DNA from: an uncultured Neglectibacter sp.
GTDB lineage: Bacteria; Bacillota; Clostridia; Oscillospirales; Acutalibacteraceae
Length of the DNA stretch: 44,538 bases
Direction: 5' to 3'
NCBI GenBank assembly: GCA_937958185.1
Contig: CALFFN010000020.1
Location: 1-44,538 of the forward strand
Shown here: piece by piece, positions 16,292 through 24,432 of the stretch
How positions within the stretch are numbered: the stretch's first letter is position 1
How the letters are laid out: the number at the start of each line of letters is the position of its first letter
The notes under the pieces: model-generated
Databases searched by the model: none
Seen by the model: the letters and a program-made list of their open reading frames with translations, nothing else
What the model was told of the DNA's origin: nothing
Program-made: the position numbers and the translations under genes

Positions 16292-18295
16292 TCAATTATT
16301 TTTTGTCTTCGTGCTCATTACATACTGGCAGATCGCCGTAGCGCAGTCCTCCGCGCCGACAGAGCTGTCTATGAGCAGATCATAGTTGTGACGATCCCCC
16401 CAGGATTGTCCCGAAATATTTTTGTAATATGCCGCTCTTGCCTCATCGGAACGGCGGATATTCTTCCTCGCTTCTTCCAAACCGTCCCCATACACCTGCA
16501 TCACACGCTGTACGCGGTATTCTGCTGGGGCATAGACAAAGATATGGACGACGTTTTTATACTCGCGCAGCACATAGTCGGCGGCTCTGCCGACTATGAC
16601 GCAGCTGCCCTCATCGGCAATTTTGCGGATCACCTTATCTTGAGCGGCGATCGCCTGCTGCATCACCTCTGTGCTCAGATAAAGGCTGTGCAGCACAGCG
16701 GGAGAATTTGCGTTGATGTCTGAGATAAACTCCTTGTCCAGACCGCTTTCCTGCGCCGCCAGCGCCGTCATTTCCTTGTAATAGAAGGGGATACCCAGCG
16801 TTTCGGCGACCAACTTGCCGATCTGCTTGCCGGACGAACCGTGTTCCCTGCCGATCGTAATGATGACGCCCTGCCTGGAGGGCTTCAAAACAGCTTCTCC
16901 CTGCTCTTCCCTTTGTTTTGGCTTCAGTGACCGCATAAATGCTATGGTCAGGGCTGCCGCCACGATCATGGCGACGAAATCCGCGATCGGCGCGGCGAAC
17001 AGAATTCCCTCGATGCCGAAGAAGACGGGCAGCACCAGAATCAGAGGAATAAAGCAAACAATGTCCCGTATCATGGAAGAAATGACCGCCTGTGCCGGTT
17101 TGCCCACCGCCTGGAAGAAAATGGAGGTCATTTTTATCACGCAGGTGAAGGTGACCAGCGAAAGGAAGATGCGGAAGGTCTTTTCGGCAAAGACCCAATA
17201 ATCTTCGGGGTTCGGTATATTCGTGGGCGTTCCGAAAATGCCGACGACCGCCTGCGGCGCCAGCTCAAACAGCAGGGTGGAAATTACGCCGATCACAACC
17301 GTGCAAAAAAGAATGTATCTGTACAGCTGCTTTACTCTGCCGTAATGATTTGCGCCCATGTTATAGCCGATGATCGGCTGACAGCCGAGAACGATCCCGA
17401 CCACCAGATTGATGACCACGGTAAACACTTTGCTTTCGATCCCGATGATCGCAATAGGGATATCCACGCCGTAATGGGACATTGCGCCGTATTTTGCCAG
17501 CGTGATGTTGCAGACCAGCGAGATAATAACAATAGTCATCTGTGTAATGAAGGAAGAAGCTCCCAGCTTCAGAGCGCCGGAAAAGGCTTTGAAATCGGGA
17601 ACAAAGCTTTTCCTGGTAAGCCGGAAGGTTCTGGTGCGGAAGAAATAGGCGAAGCTTATCACAAAGGAAACCAGCTGACCGATCACCGTAGCGAGGGCGG
17701 CGCCCCTCATGCCCCAATGCAGACCAAAAATAAAGGTAGGGTCTAAAATGATGTTTATTATGGCGCCAACCGCCATGGAAGCCATGGACCAGGCGGGGCT
17801 TCCGTCCGCGCGAACAACGGCGTTCATCATGTTAGACAGCATGTACACAGGGAAAAACGCTAAAATGATGTTGAAGTATTCGATCGCCATGCCAATGCTG
17901 TTTTCCGAAGCGCCGAAAAGCGTCAAAAGCTGCGTCTTCAGCGGAAAAAATACCGCCATCAGCACAATACTGGCGACCAGCGTGACGATGATCCCTGTCC
18001 CAATTGCCCTGTGTGCGGACTGTGTGTCCTTTTTGCCCTGACAGATATTCAGGTAAGCGGCGCAGCCGTCTCCAAAGCACCAGGCAAATGCCTGCGCGAT
18101 AATGAAAATCGGAAAGACAACGCCTGTCGCCGCATTTCCCAGCGCGCTCAATTCACTGTTGCCAATGAAAATCTGGTCAACAATATTGTAAAGTGCGCTG
18201 ACGAGCAGAGAGAGTACACAGGGAATGGAAAATTTCAGCATAAGCTTTCCGATTTTTTCCGTCCCAAGAAACTGGCTCTTTTCTGACTGATTCAT
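16292..18295 (-). CDS. MATE efflux transporter fused to a cytidylate-kinase-like domain
   Basis: A 667-residue fusion. Residues 1 to about 450 form a 12-helix MATE transporter (GKLMLKFSIPCVLSLLVSALYNIVDQIFIG is split across helix 1; RADGSPAWSM and GCQPIIGYNMGA are typical). These export cationic compounds or drugs using a Na+ or H+ gradient. From about 475 a cytidylate-kinase-like P-loop domain follows: ITIGREHGSSGKQIG (P-loop), VIVGRAADYVL, and a lid-like RRSDEARAAYYK. CAGGAGG lies before the ATG. The 125-nt leader holds a terminator-like hairpin. The cytoplasmic domain may regulate or sense; this is inference. Confidence 0.9.
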   Translation of the reverse strand: MNQSEKSQFLGTEKIGKLMLKFSIPCVLSLLVSALYNIVDQIFIGNSELSALGNAATGVVFPIFIIAQAFAWCFGDGCAAYLNICQGKKDTQSAHRAIGTGIIVTLVASIVLMAVFFPLKTQLLTLFGASENSIGMAIEYFNIILAFFPVYMLSNMMNAVVRADGSPAWSMASMAVGAIINIILDPTFIFGLHWGMRGAALATVIGQLVSFVISFAYFFRTRTFRLTRKSFVPDFKAFSGALKLGASSFITQMTIVIISLVCNITLAKYGAMSHYGVDIPIAIIGIESKVFTVVINLVVGIVLGCQPIIGYNMGANHYGRVKQLYRYILFCTVVIGVISTLLFELAPQAVVGIFGTPTNIPNPEDYWVFAEKTFRIFLSLVTFTCVIKMTSIFFQAVGKPAQAVISSMIRDIVCFIPLILVLPVFFGIEGILFAAPIADFVAMIVAAALTIAFMRSLKPKQREEQGEAVLKPSRQGVIITIGREHGSSGKQIGKLVAETLGIPFYYKEMTALAAQESGLDKEFISDINANSPAVLHSLYLSTEVMQQAIAAQDKVIRKIADEGSCVIVGRAADYVLREYKNVVHIFVYAPAEYRVQRVMQVYGDGLEEARKNIRRSDEARAAYYKNISGQSWGDRHNYDLLIDSSVGAEDCATAICQYVMSTKTKNN

Positions 18296-18369
18296 AAAAT
18301 CCTCCTGAAAATCATTTACTTTGGAGTCTTTATCAGAGAGAAAGCTGCCTGAAAACTGCGAAGAACAAG

Positions 18370-18405
18370 AAAAAAAGAACGTAGAACCGTCGTGATTCTA
18401 CGCTC
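18370..18405 (-). terminator. Leader terminator (possible attenuator) upstream of the MATE gene
   Basis: On the minus strand GAGCGTAGAA (18405-18396) pairs fully with TTCTACGTTC (18386-18377; one G-U) around a 9-nt loop, then seven T (18376-18370). It begins about 15 nt after the predicted transcription start and lies about 75 nt before the gene. Confidence 0.7.
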
Positions 18406-18426
18406 TTCCAGCTGTTCGACTTCCAT

Positions 18427-18455
18427 ATTTTAACTGAAAAACCCGCTTTTGTCAA
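18427..18455 (-). promoter_or_regulatory. Sigma-A promoter of the MATE-kinase gene
   Basis: On the minus strand TTGACA (18455-18450), 17 bp, TAAAAT (18432-18427). The predicted start near 18420 places the leader terminator at the very beginning of the transcript. Confidence 0.85.
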
Positions 18456-18527
18456 GGGGCCGATCCATGAAGGGAAAGCATATCATTTTGCTGTTGCCGC
18501 TTTCCATCTTCCTACACCTGATGCCTT

Positions 18528-18538
18528 ATTCCCACTCG
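18528..18538 (+). other. att-like core 1 (island left boundary)
   Basis: ATTCCCACTCG matches the 10-bp core ATTCCCACTC at the 3' end of the GMP synthase target gene (39538). On the minus strand it reads GAGTGGGAAT then AA, giving a TAA stop instead of TGA. An 8-bp inverted repeat CTGCTAAA (18542) / TTTAGCAG (18578) follows. No paired arm repeats are seen at the expected distance, so this end looks decayed. Confidence 0.5.
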
Positions 18539-18707
18539 CTTCTGCTAAACCAATTCTAAACAAGTCTGTTTATGAGATTTAGCAGGCCGTATCTGCATTA
18601 TTTGTATTATCGGTAAAGCACAGGCTATCCGATTTTTTGTTGCCATACATAGTTTAACAATTAAAGCAAGCAGTTTTGTTTTGAAAACGCAATATCATTT
18701 TCCAGAT

Positions 18708-21269
18708 TTAGTTTTTATTTATATGGATTGAATGCGATATTACATTTTGAAACATTTCTTTGGTTTCTTCATCAAATGCTTGATACTTATTATATAATTT
18801 CATATTTCTTTCTCTTTCCCTTTTAGAAATTTTACATCTCGAATGCAATGTCTCTAACTCATCTCTAGATAATCTTAGCAATAAGTCCCTATATTCAGCA
18901 TATTCAATATATAGTCTCGAATAAAAAGAATTCCCATCCCCCCCATAAAATCTATAGCTAATATAGTTTTGTTTTTCCTCATTAGGAAGTTCTTCAAATA
19001 CTTTTCTATTAATTACCTGCGCAATCTCTGAGAGTTCCTCCAATAACGTTTCTACAACTCGCAATTTTGCGTAATCTCCATATGCGTCGATAATTTGTTG
19101 AATAAAATTATTATTAACTATAATACTGTATATAACCCCCTGATTTGGAATGAGCTCGATGTTATCTACTACTCTTTCACTATTTTGACATAAGTAATCA
19201 ATATATTTTTTCAAATATATATTATCATCAACTACTTGCATTCCTAATGTTAAAATATTAAATGTACTTAAGCTTTTGCTCTGCTCTCTTGTTTCCGTCT
19301 CCAGTTTACTAAACATATACTCCATTAGTTTCTGATATCTTGGTTCATCCTTTTGCTTCATCATTGCAAGAGTCAACTCGAAAACTTCTGAATCTACATC
19401 AAATTGTTGTAATGACTTATATACGTTTTTTACATCCCTTATTCTTAAAAAGATGTACTGCGAATAGAAATATTCGAAAAAGGATCTGTGAAAAAATTTA
19501 AATCTATCCTCACCTGCTGCTGGTACAAATAACTCTGTCCTATCTGAGCAGAATAATAAAAAGTGATTCGCTGCAAGCTCAGTTTCTGCATCCGAATTAT
19601 ATTTACCTCTATATGTCTTACATAACATAGCAACAATTTCGTCTTTGCCAACATCATTATTGTTGGGAAAGCACATTCTAGCTAATTCCATAAATGTATT
19701 ATCTTTCATCATGCACGAAATTAAATCCCAATTAAATTTTGCCTTTGTTTTTTCTTTTTCTCTTCTATATGCTATATAATCAAAGCACTTTTGATACAGT
19801 TCCATTTTATTTTCTGGAAGTTCTCTTTCTGCTTTATATATGTTAATCAATAATGAAAGTACTAAAAAACTATTCAGAAAACCTTTATCAACCAAAATAC
19901 TTGATTGTTCAAGAAATGTTTCCTTATCTTTAGCATCAAATCGTCCTAGCTTAATAATATTATCCACATAAGCTTCTATCTGGATTTTATCCAAAGGCAA
20001 AATATCAAAAACCTCCACATCCTTTTCGGGAATAAATCCTCTATTGCGTGACGTAATACATATTTTATTATTGGGATTTTGATTTTTAAAATAAGCAATT
20101 ATTTTTTTATGCAATTCTTCTCTCTTTTCTCTCTCAACCTCATCTAAAGCATCAAATAATAATAAACATCTCCCCATTTTTATATAATATTCTATCATAT
20201 CAACCGAAAAATTTTTTTCGTCCATCAATGTTTCTTTAACCATGCTATTCTGTAAAAATTTCACTATTGAAACGGGTTGATTGCTTTCTGCATAAAAAGA
20301 CTTCAAATCTCCATAGATAACCAAATACTCTGAGCTGTTTAATATATTCATATTGCAAAAATCATTTATAATCTTTTTAAGAAACAGAGATTTGCCATAG
20401 CCGGCTCCTCCTGTAACATATACTATGCTATTAGAGTCAAAAATATGTTTCCAATCATCAAAGTAATCATCGGTTTCGATCCCTGCCTGATGTTTTGCAT
20501 ATAATAAACGATCTCGACGTACCAAACGAGTACGCTCTTTCACTTCCGATTCTGAAGAAAGATGTCTTAAAAAAGGTGGCACATAAAACTCTGAAAACTC
20601 AAATGTATCTAAAAGATATACATGTGCTTTAGAATTTATAGTTTTAAGTATCCCGTGGTATTTTTTTACATAATCGTCATATGTATCTTTCACAGGAATA
20701 ATTTCGCACTTCATTGTGCGATTTATTGTTTCAATCGTTTCATTAAGCCTTAGCAAAATGTTTTCCTGTGCAAAATCTATCCTTCGATTAATCAGAAATA
20801 CATTCATTTTGTCTTCATCATTAAAAGAGGATACAATGCAATTTGTTGCAACTTCAAAATAGTTTTCAAAAAAATTTCGTACGAGCGTCTTGGAAGGTAC
20901 ATTTAAAGCACTTTTGTAATATTCGCGAATCAAGTAATCAGATAAAAAATCAATGACATCCTTTTCTCCAATTAGCTTAGCAGTTTTCTTTATCTGGAGA
21001 ATGTTGCCTTCACAATTTCCGGTTACTTTATATATGATATAATTTTCAATCGTATCTTTAAAAAAAGGCGTCTGAATAAAAAAATTAAATTCTCCTGACA
21101 TATATAGAACTTCAAACTTACTATCCAATTTTTCCTGAAACAATTTTTCTACTTTCTTTATCGAAAACTCCTCGCTTCTATAGATGAATTTTCCTAAATA
21201 AACCTTGCTAACATCATAAATAATTGACGCCAAAATGCTACATCCTACGTTTGAAACCACAACATCCAT
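18708..21269 (-). CDS. NACHT-type STAND NTPase, probable antiphage defence
   Basis: An 853-residue, AT-rich gene. The N-terminal 270 residues are helical (NNH-like). The NACHT NTPase follows: Walker A GGAGYGKS near residues 286-293, Walker B LLLFDALDEVE near 367-377, and ICITSRNRGF as the sensor strand. The typical post-NACHT motif KFFHRSFFEYFYSQYI lies near residue 620. The C-terminus is helical, without obvious LRR, WD or TPR repeats. STAND NTPases of this type (Avs/NACHT classes) sense phage components and trigger abortive responses; the effector may be in the N-terminus. AGAGGAATAGGAA precedes the ATG. It lies alone between two att-like cores. Confidence 0.82.
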   Translation of the reverse strand: MDVVVSNVGCSILASIIYDVSKVYLGKFIYRSEEFSIKKVEKLFQEKLDSKFEVLYMSGEFNFFIQTPFFKDTIENYIIYKVTGNCEGNILQIKKTAKLIGEKDVIDFLSDYLIREYYKSALNVPSKTLVRNFFENYFEVATNCIVSSFNDEDKMNVFLINRRIDFAQENILLRLNETIETINRTMKCEIIPVKDTYDDYVKKYHGILKTINSKAHVYLLDTFEFSEFYVPPFLRHLSSESEVKERTRLVRRDRLLYAKHQAGIETDDYFDDWKHIFDSNSIVYVTGGAGYGKSLFLKKIINDFCNMNILNSSEYLVIYGDLKSFYAESNQPVSIVKFLQNSMVKETLMDEKNFSVDMIEYYIKMGRCLLLFDALDEVEREKREELHKKIIAYFKNQNPNNKICITSRNRGFIPEKDVEVFDILPLDKIQIEAYVDNIIKLGRFDAKDKETFLEQSSILVDKGFLNSFLVLSLLINIYKAERELPENKMELYQKCFDYIAYRREKEKTKAKFNWDLISCMMKDNTFMELARMCFPNNNDVGKDEIVAMLCKTYRGKYNSDAETELAANHFLLFCSDRTELFVPAAGEDRFKFFHRSFFEYFYSQYIFLRIRDVKNVYKSLQQFDVDSEVFELTLAMMKQKDEPRYQKLMEYMFSKLETETREQSKSLSTFNILTLGMQVVDDNIYLKKYIDYLCQNSERVVDNIELIPNQGVIYSIIVNNNFIQQIIDAYGDYAKLRVVETLLEELSEIAQVINRKVFEELPNEEKQNYISYRFYGGDGNSFYSRLYIEYAEYRDLLLRLSRDELETLHSRCKISKRERERNMKLYNKYQAFDEETKEMFQNVISHSIHINKN

Positions 21270-21361
21270 TTCCTATTCCTCTCTTCTCTTAAAAAACTCA
21301 GTAATGTGTGCAAAACAATACTTCTCCGTTACATAGTGGAAGTTCCTCAAACTCATTTCAT

Positions 21362-21372
21362 CATTCCCACTC
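21362..21372 (+). other. att core 2 (left end of element 1)
   Basis: CATTCCCACTC is identical to the cores at 32974 and 39537. Confidence 0.8.
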
Positions 21373-21475
21373 CTAAGTGCAAAACCGATATTAACTGGTT
21401 TCGCTTTGGAGCTTTGACTCGATTTGATACGAAATGATATGTATTATCCAGATTCTCCAAGGTATTCAGACGTTT

Positions 21476-21507
21476 GCTATCAAATAGCTATCACTCGGAT
21501 GCTATCA
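21476..21507 (+). repeat. Integrase arm-type direct repeats, element 1 left
   Basis: GCTATCA occurs at 21476, 21487 and 21501. The first pair has the 11-bp spacing found at all four element ends. The first copy starts 104 bp after the core, as in element 2. Confidence 0.7.
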
Positions 21508-21538
21508 ATATAAATTAGGCTTCGGAGTTTCTTTGCTT

Positions 21539-22777
21539 TTAAAAGGGAAGACTATCCAAATCAGCATTTTCTTCCAACTCATCCTCTGTAGCGTTTTCAT
21601 CTTGGGAGAGAATAGAAATCAGATCTGCAATTTTTCTGTGTAGTTCATCAAATGTTATTATCATGACATTGTTTAAGCTATTCCTAAAGTTTTCAAAAGC
21701 TGCTATTTGATCAACGGTCAAAGATGATATTTTGCCAATAACAACCACACATTTCGGCATAAGAACCTCAAACGGTGCATCACCATTATGGCACAGCGAG
21801 TAGTATTCTTTAGTCAGATTATCACGATAGTTTAGGACTTGATTGACTGCGCCGCTCAATTCATGACTAAGGCTGAATGTTCCTCGATATTGGTTACCGA
21901 TTATCTCTGTACAGGGAGTTTTGATTTCTATAAGAGCAATATTTTGTGACAGCCTATTCCGATAGATAAAATCACAAAGATTTCCACCGCTATTGCTAAT
22001 ACTTTTCCCTCCGACATATGCTTTGTCTTCAAAGATAGTACAGGGGCAGCTAAATATCTGTGCCAAGACCCACTGGTTTTCCTTGAAAATTTCAGTCTGC
22101 CAGAATTCCTCATCATCGTTGCCAAGATTGTTTTCCATAAGGGTTGATACCCGCTGAAGTTTTTCAATATTCAGCGTTGACGAGAGGTGTTGCAGGTTAT
22201 CATCCTGCAACTCTGAAAGGCTTTTTCTTAAAGAATCGCGAGAATCAGCTTGTGTAATTAAGCGCAGCAGAAGTTTTACGAGCTCATAGTTATCTGCATC
22301 GCCAATCATTCTTGCAGCCGATGGGTCAGTCTGTATTATAGATAAAAACTGTTTGAAGCTGCTATCTACTCTGGCAAAAGTGGCGGAACCATAAGGTATT
22401 TCTCCCATGTTTTCATAAAGCTCATACAGAGACTTCAACCCAGTATACAATGCATATGTTTCGCTGGTGTTAAATTTGATTTCCATCCAATCTCCGACTT
22501 TTACCGAACCACGGGATACTTTTTCTGAAGCATCTCCTTTCTCGCTCGGAAAGAGCGACTCACTTTTTTGCTTCTTTTCATAAAACAATTTCCCTGAAAC
22601 TGATTTTTGTGGCTCTTTCGGATTATCTACCAATGTAGGAACAAATCTGAATCTCAGAAAGTCTGTGTGATTCAATACTATTGGTGAAGCATCCGCTGTT
22701 TGTGCAGAGGTAGATACAACATCTATAGCATTTTCACTCATATCATGAACTTCTGTTGGCCTAAAGTCTATACGCAT
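21539..22777 (-). CDS. sduA: Shedu defence nuclease (DUF4263)
   Basis: A 412-residue protein. The C-terminal half matches DUF4263, the nuclease domain of the Shedu antiphage system: DEEFWQTEIFKENQWVLAQIF, a GGKSISNSGGNLCDF stretch with the conserved Asp, and IALIEIKTP with the Glu-x-Lys of a PD-(D/E)XK-like site, then YRGTFSLSHELSGAVNQVLNY in the next helix. The N-terminal half, about 180 residues, is a likely sensor region. The ATG at 22777 has GGAGG seven bases upstream; a TTG 24 bases earlier lacks one. It is the last gene of the element 1 defence cluster, near the left att core. Confidence 0.88.
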   Translation of the reverse strand: MRIDFRPTEVHDMSENAIDVVSTSAQTADASPIVLNHTDFLRFRFVPTLVDNPKEPQKSVSGKLFYEKKQKSESLFPSEKGDASEKVSRGSVKVGDWMEIKFNTSETYALYTGLKSLYELYENMGEIPYGSATFARVDSSFKQFLSIIQTDPSAARMIGDADNYELVKLLLRLITQADSRDSLRKSLSELQDDNLQHLSSTLNIEKLQRVSTLMENNLGNDDEEFWQTEIFKENQWVLAQIFSCPCTIFEDKAYVGGKSISNSGGNLCDFIYRNRLSQNIALIEIKTPCTEIIGNQYRGTFSLSHELSGAVNQVLNYRDNLTKEYYSLCHNGDAPFEVLMPKCVVVIGKISSLTVDQIAAFENFRNSLNNVMIITFDELHRKIADLISILSQDENATEDELEENADLDSLPF

Positions 22778-22875
22778 AATGCCTCCACAAATGAAAGACA
22801 ACTGAAGTCGCTCTCTGTTGATGCATACAGCTCTTATAACTGCGTTATATCATATGAGAAGCTTATCGCAACGGT

Positions 22876-23172
22876 TTACAGATTTTGATTATTAGCTATA
22901 GCACGTATTTCTGCACAAAACTCTGCACAGTTAATGCGACCATATAATGAGCCATTCCCAGCAGTCATAATGCGTTTCAAACACTCTGGAACGCCGTCTT
23001 CACTCCTGAAGTGTATCCTATCTTCTGGTCCCCACGCACCTTGCTCTTGGTTGTTTTCATGAATATTGAAATCAACATTAGGCGAATGTAAAATATATTC
23101 TATTGCAATTTGTTTTTCCTCTTCACTATCAAAATGAACTTGCCCGTCTCTTCCGTAAATAAGTTGACTCAT
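22876..23172 (-). CDS. Unknown 98-residue protein in the restriction/Shedu cluster
   Basis: I do not recognise a family. The small acidic protein has MSQLIYGRDGQVHFDSEEEK at the start, then an ECLKRI...GSLYGRINCAEFCAEIRAI helical end with two Cys, and no membrane segment. AAAGGA lies nine bases before the ATG at 23172; alternative in-frame ATGs are at 23181 and 23190, the latter abutting the HNH stop. It lies between the HNH nuclease and Shedu genes on the same strand and may be an accessory or immunity protein; this is inference. Confidence 0.65.
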   Translation of the reverse strand: MSQLIYGRDGQVHFDSEEEKQIAIEYILHSPNVDFNIHENNQEQGAWGPEDRIHFRSEDGVPECLKRIMTAGNGSLYGRINCAEFCAEIRAIANNQNL

Positions 23173-23190
23173 CCTTTTCATTCCTTTCAT

Positions 23191-24414
23191 TTATGCTGCA
23201 TAATGCACATTGATGGCGTTGATAACCGAAGAAAAGTCCATATCCGTAATTTCCAGTACATCGTCATTATCGAAACCCACATTGAGTACAAACAAGAAAT
23301 TCGAGAACTCATATATTTTCTCAACAGCGGCATTTGTCAAGTTCTCGTAGATACGGTCTACTTTGGAAAGAAGCAGCAAATGCTGATACTGTTCGTCGAT
23401 CTCTTGCGTATGTCCATTGGGATGGGCATAATTCAAATGCTGTGTAGGTGTAAGAGCAATGATATTCTCTAAGTAGTAGCAAATTTCAGGATAAATAGCT
23501 TCCGGAAAAATGTGGTGCATATGGATTGCTTTATCACGCATATGAGCTACTTCAAGATGCTCGCTTTGTCCGGCACGATTTTGGTCGTTAAACAGGCGGA
23601 GATACCTTTTCGCCTTTGCGGATTGATAGTGGTAGTAAGCTTCATTAACTTCGGCAGGGTGAGCCGTTGCGTATTCTTTTCTTGTAACACCTTTTGGCTT
23701 GTCAGCATACACATCTCTAAAGTTGTTTCGATTGTACATCAGCATATCATAGGTAATGATCTGCTCGGAGAGGCGTCTTTTCTCTGTACCATGTGAATTG
23801 TTGAAATATGCCAAAGGATTAAGCACTTTGATGAAAATACGGTTGCATTCCACAACACCGTTGATTTTTGTATGCTTGATTATAAAGCTTGAAAAAGTCT
23901 CTTTGGCATATTGGTATGTATCCTTTGTCTGCGTTCTAAAGAACTCATCGAAAGCAGAATAAATACCACTATCCCTTAAAACTTTCTCAATATAGGTTTT
24001 CAAGAAAAACAGAGCGTTTCTTTCTCGCAAGGCAATGTACTCAAGAATTTCGAGATTATTGACTTGATAGAAATTTCGGTTTCCTCGCTTCGTTTTCTTC
24101 AAGACATTTGCATTTGCTAACATCTCCATAGGCTGCTGAAAGAATTTGTCATATTCGTTTCGGGCTGCTTCACTTTCAACACCAGGTTTCTTAAAAATGG
24201 CCTCAACATTTTCGACGGTATATTGATAGTGCCAGATTTCCAGCGTTGTAAATATGCTGTCCTTATCCTGAAGAGCATAGTTGTAGATACAGTCTGCAAC
24301 AACGGTAACAACATCTGCAGCACATTTCTGGTCAATCCATCTGCCATTACCACTTTTCCTTATGTCATAATCATACTGATTGCAAAAATCTACAATCGCT
24401 TGTTGCGTCAACAT
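23191..24414 (-). CDS. HNH-type restriction endonuclease
   Basis: About 407 residues. The C-terminal nuclease motif reads IHMHHIFPEAIYPE...LENIIALTPTQHLNYAHP, a ββα-metal HNH site with paired His, the central Asn and a final His. The N-terminal two-thirds (RWIDQKCAADVV; ARNEYDKFFQQP) resembles HNH restriction enzymes encoded beside DNA methyltransferases, and carries target recognition. I chose ATG at 24414, with AAGAGGTG seven bases upstream, over GTG at 24423. The methyltransferase gene ends 18 bp upstream, so the two form one operon. It should cut DNA lacking the partner's methylation. Confidence 0.83.
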   Translation of the reverse strand: MLTQQAIVDFCNQYDYDIRKSGNGRWIDQKCAADVVTVVADCIYNYALQDKDSIFTTLEIWHYQYTVENVEAIFKKPGVESEAARNEYDKFFQQPMEMLANANVLKKTKRGNRNFYQVNNLEILEYIALRERNALFFLKTYIEKVLRDSGIYSAFDEFFRTQTKDTYQYAKETFSSFIIKHTKINGVVECNRIFIKVLNPLAYFNNSHGTEKRRLSEQIITYDMLMYNRNNFRDVYADKPKGVTRKEYATAHPAEVNEAYYHYQSAKAKRYLRLFNDQNRAGQSEHLEVAHMRDKAIHMHHIFPEAIYPEICYYLENIIALTPTQHLNYAHPNGHTQEIDEQYQHLLLLSKVDRIYENLTNAAVEKIYEFSNFLFVLNVGFDNDDVLEITDMDFSSVINAINVHYAA

Positions 24415-24432
24415 GTCGTTCACCTCTTTCCG

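Noticed and set aside
18296..18426. A 36-codon leader peptide frame (ATG at 18426) through the MATE leader terminator
   Set aside because: The ATG falls between the -10 and the predicted transcription start, and no ribosome site precedes it, so it is probably not translated. The hairpin itself is kept as a regulatory feature.
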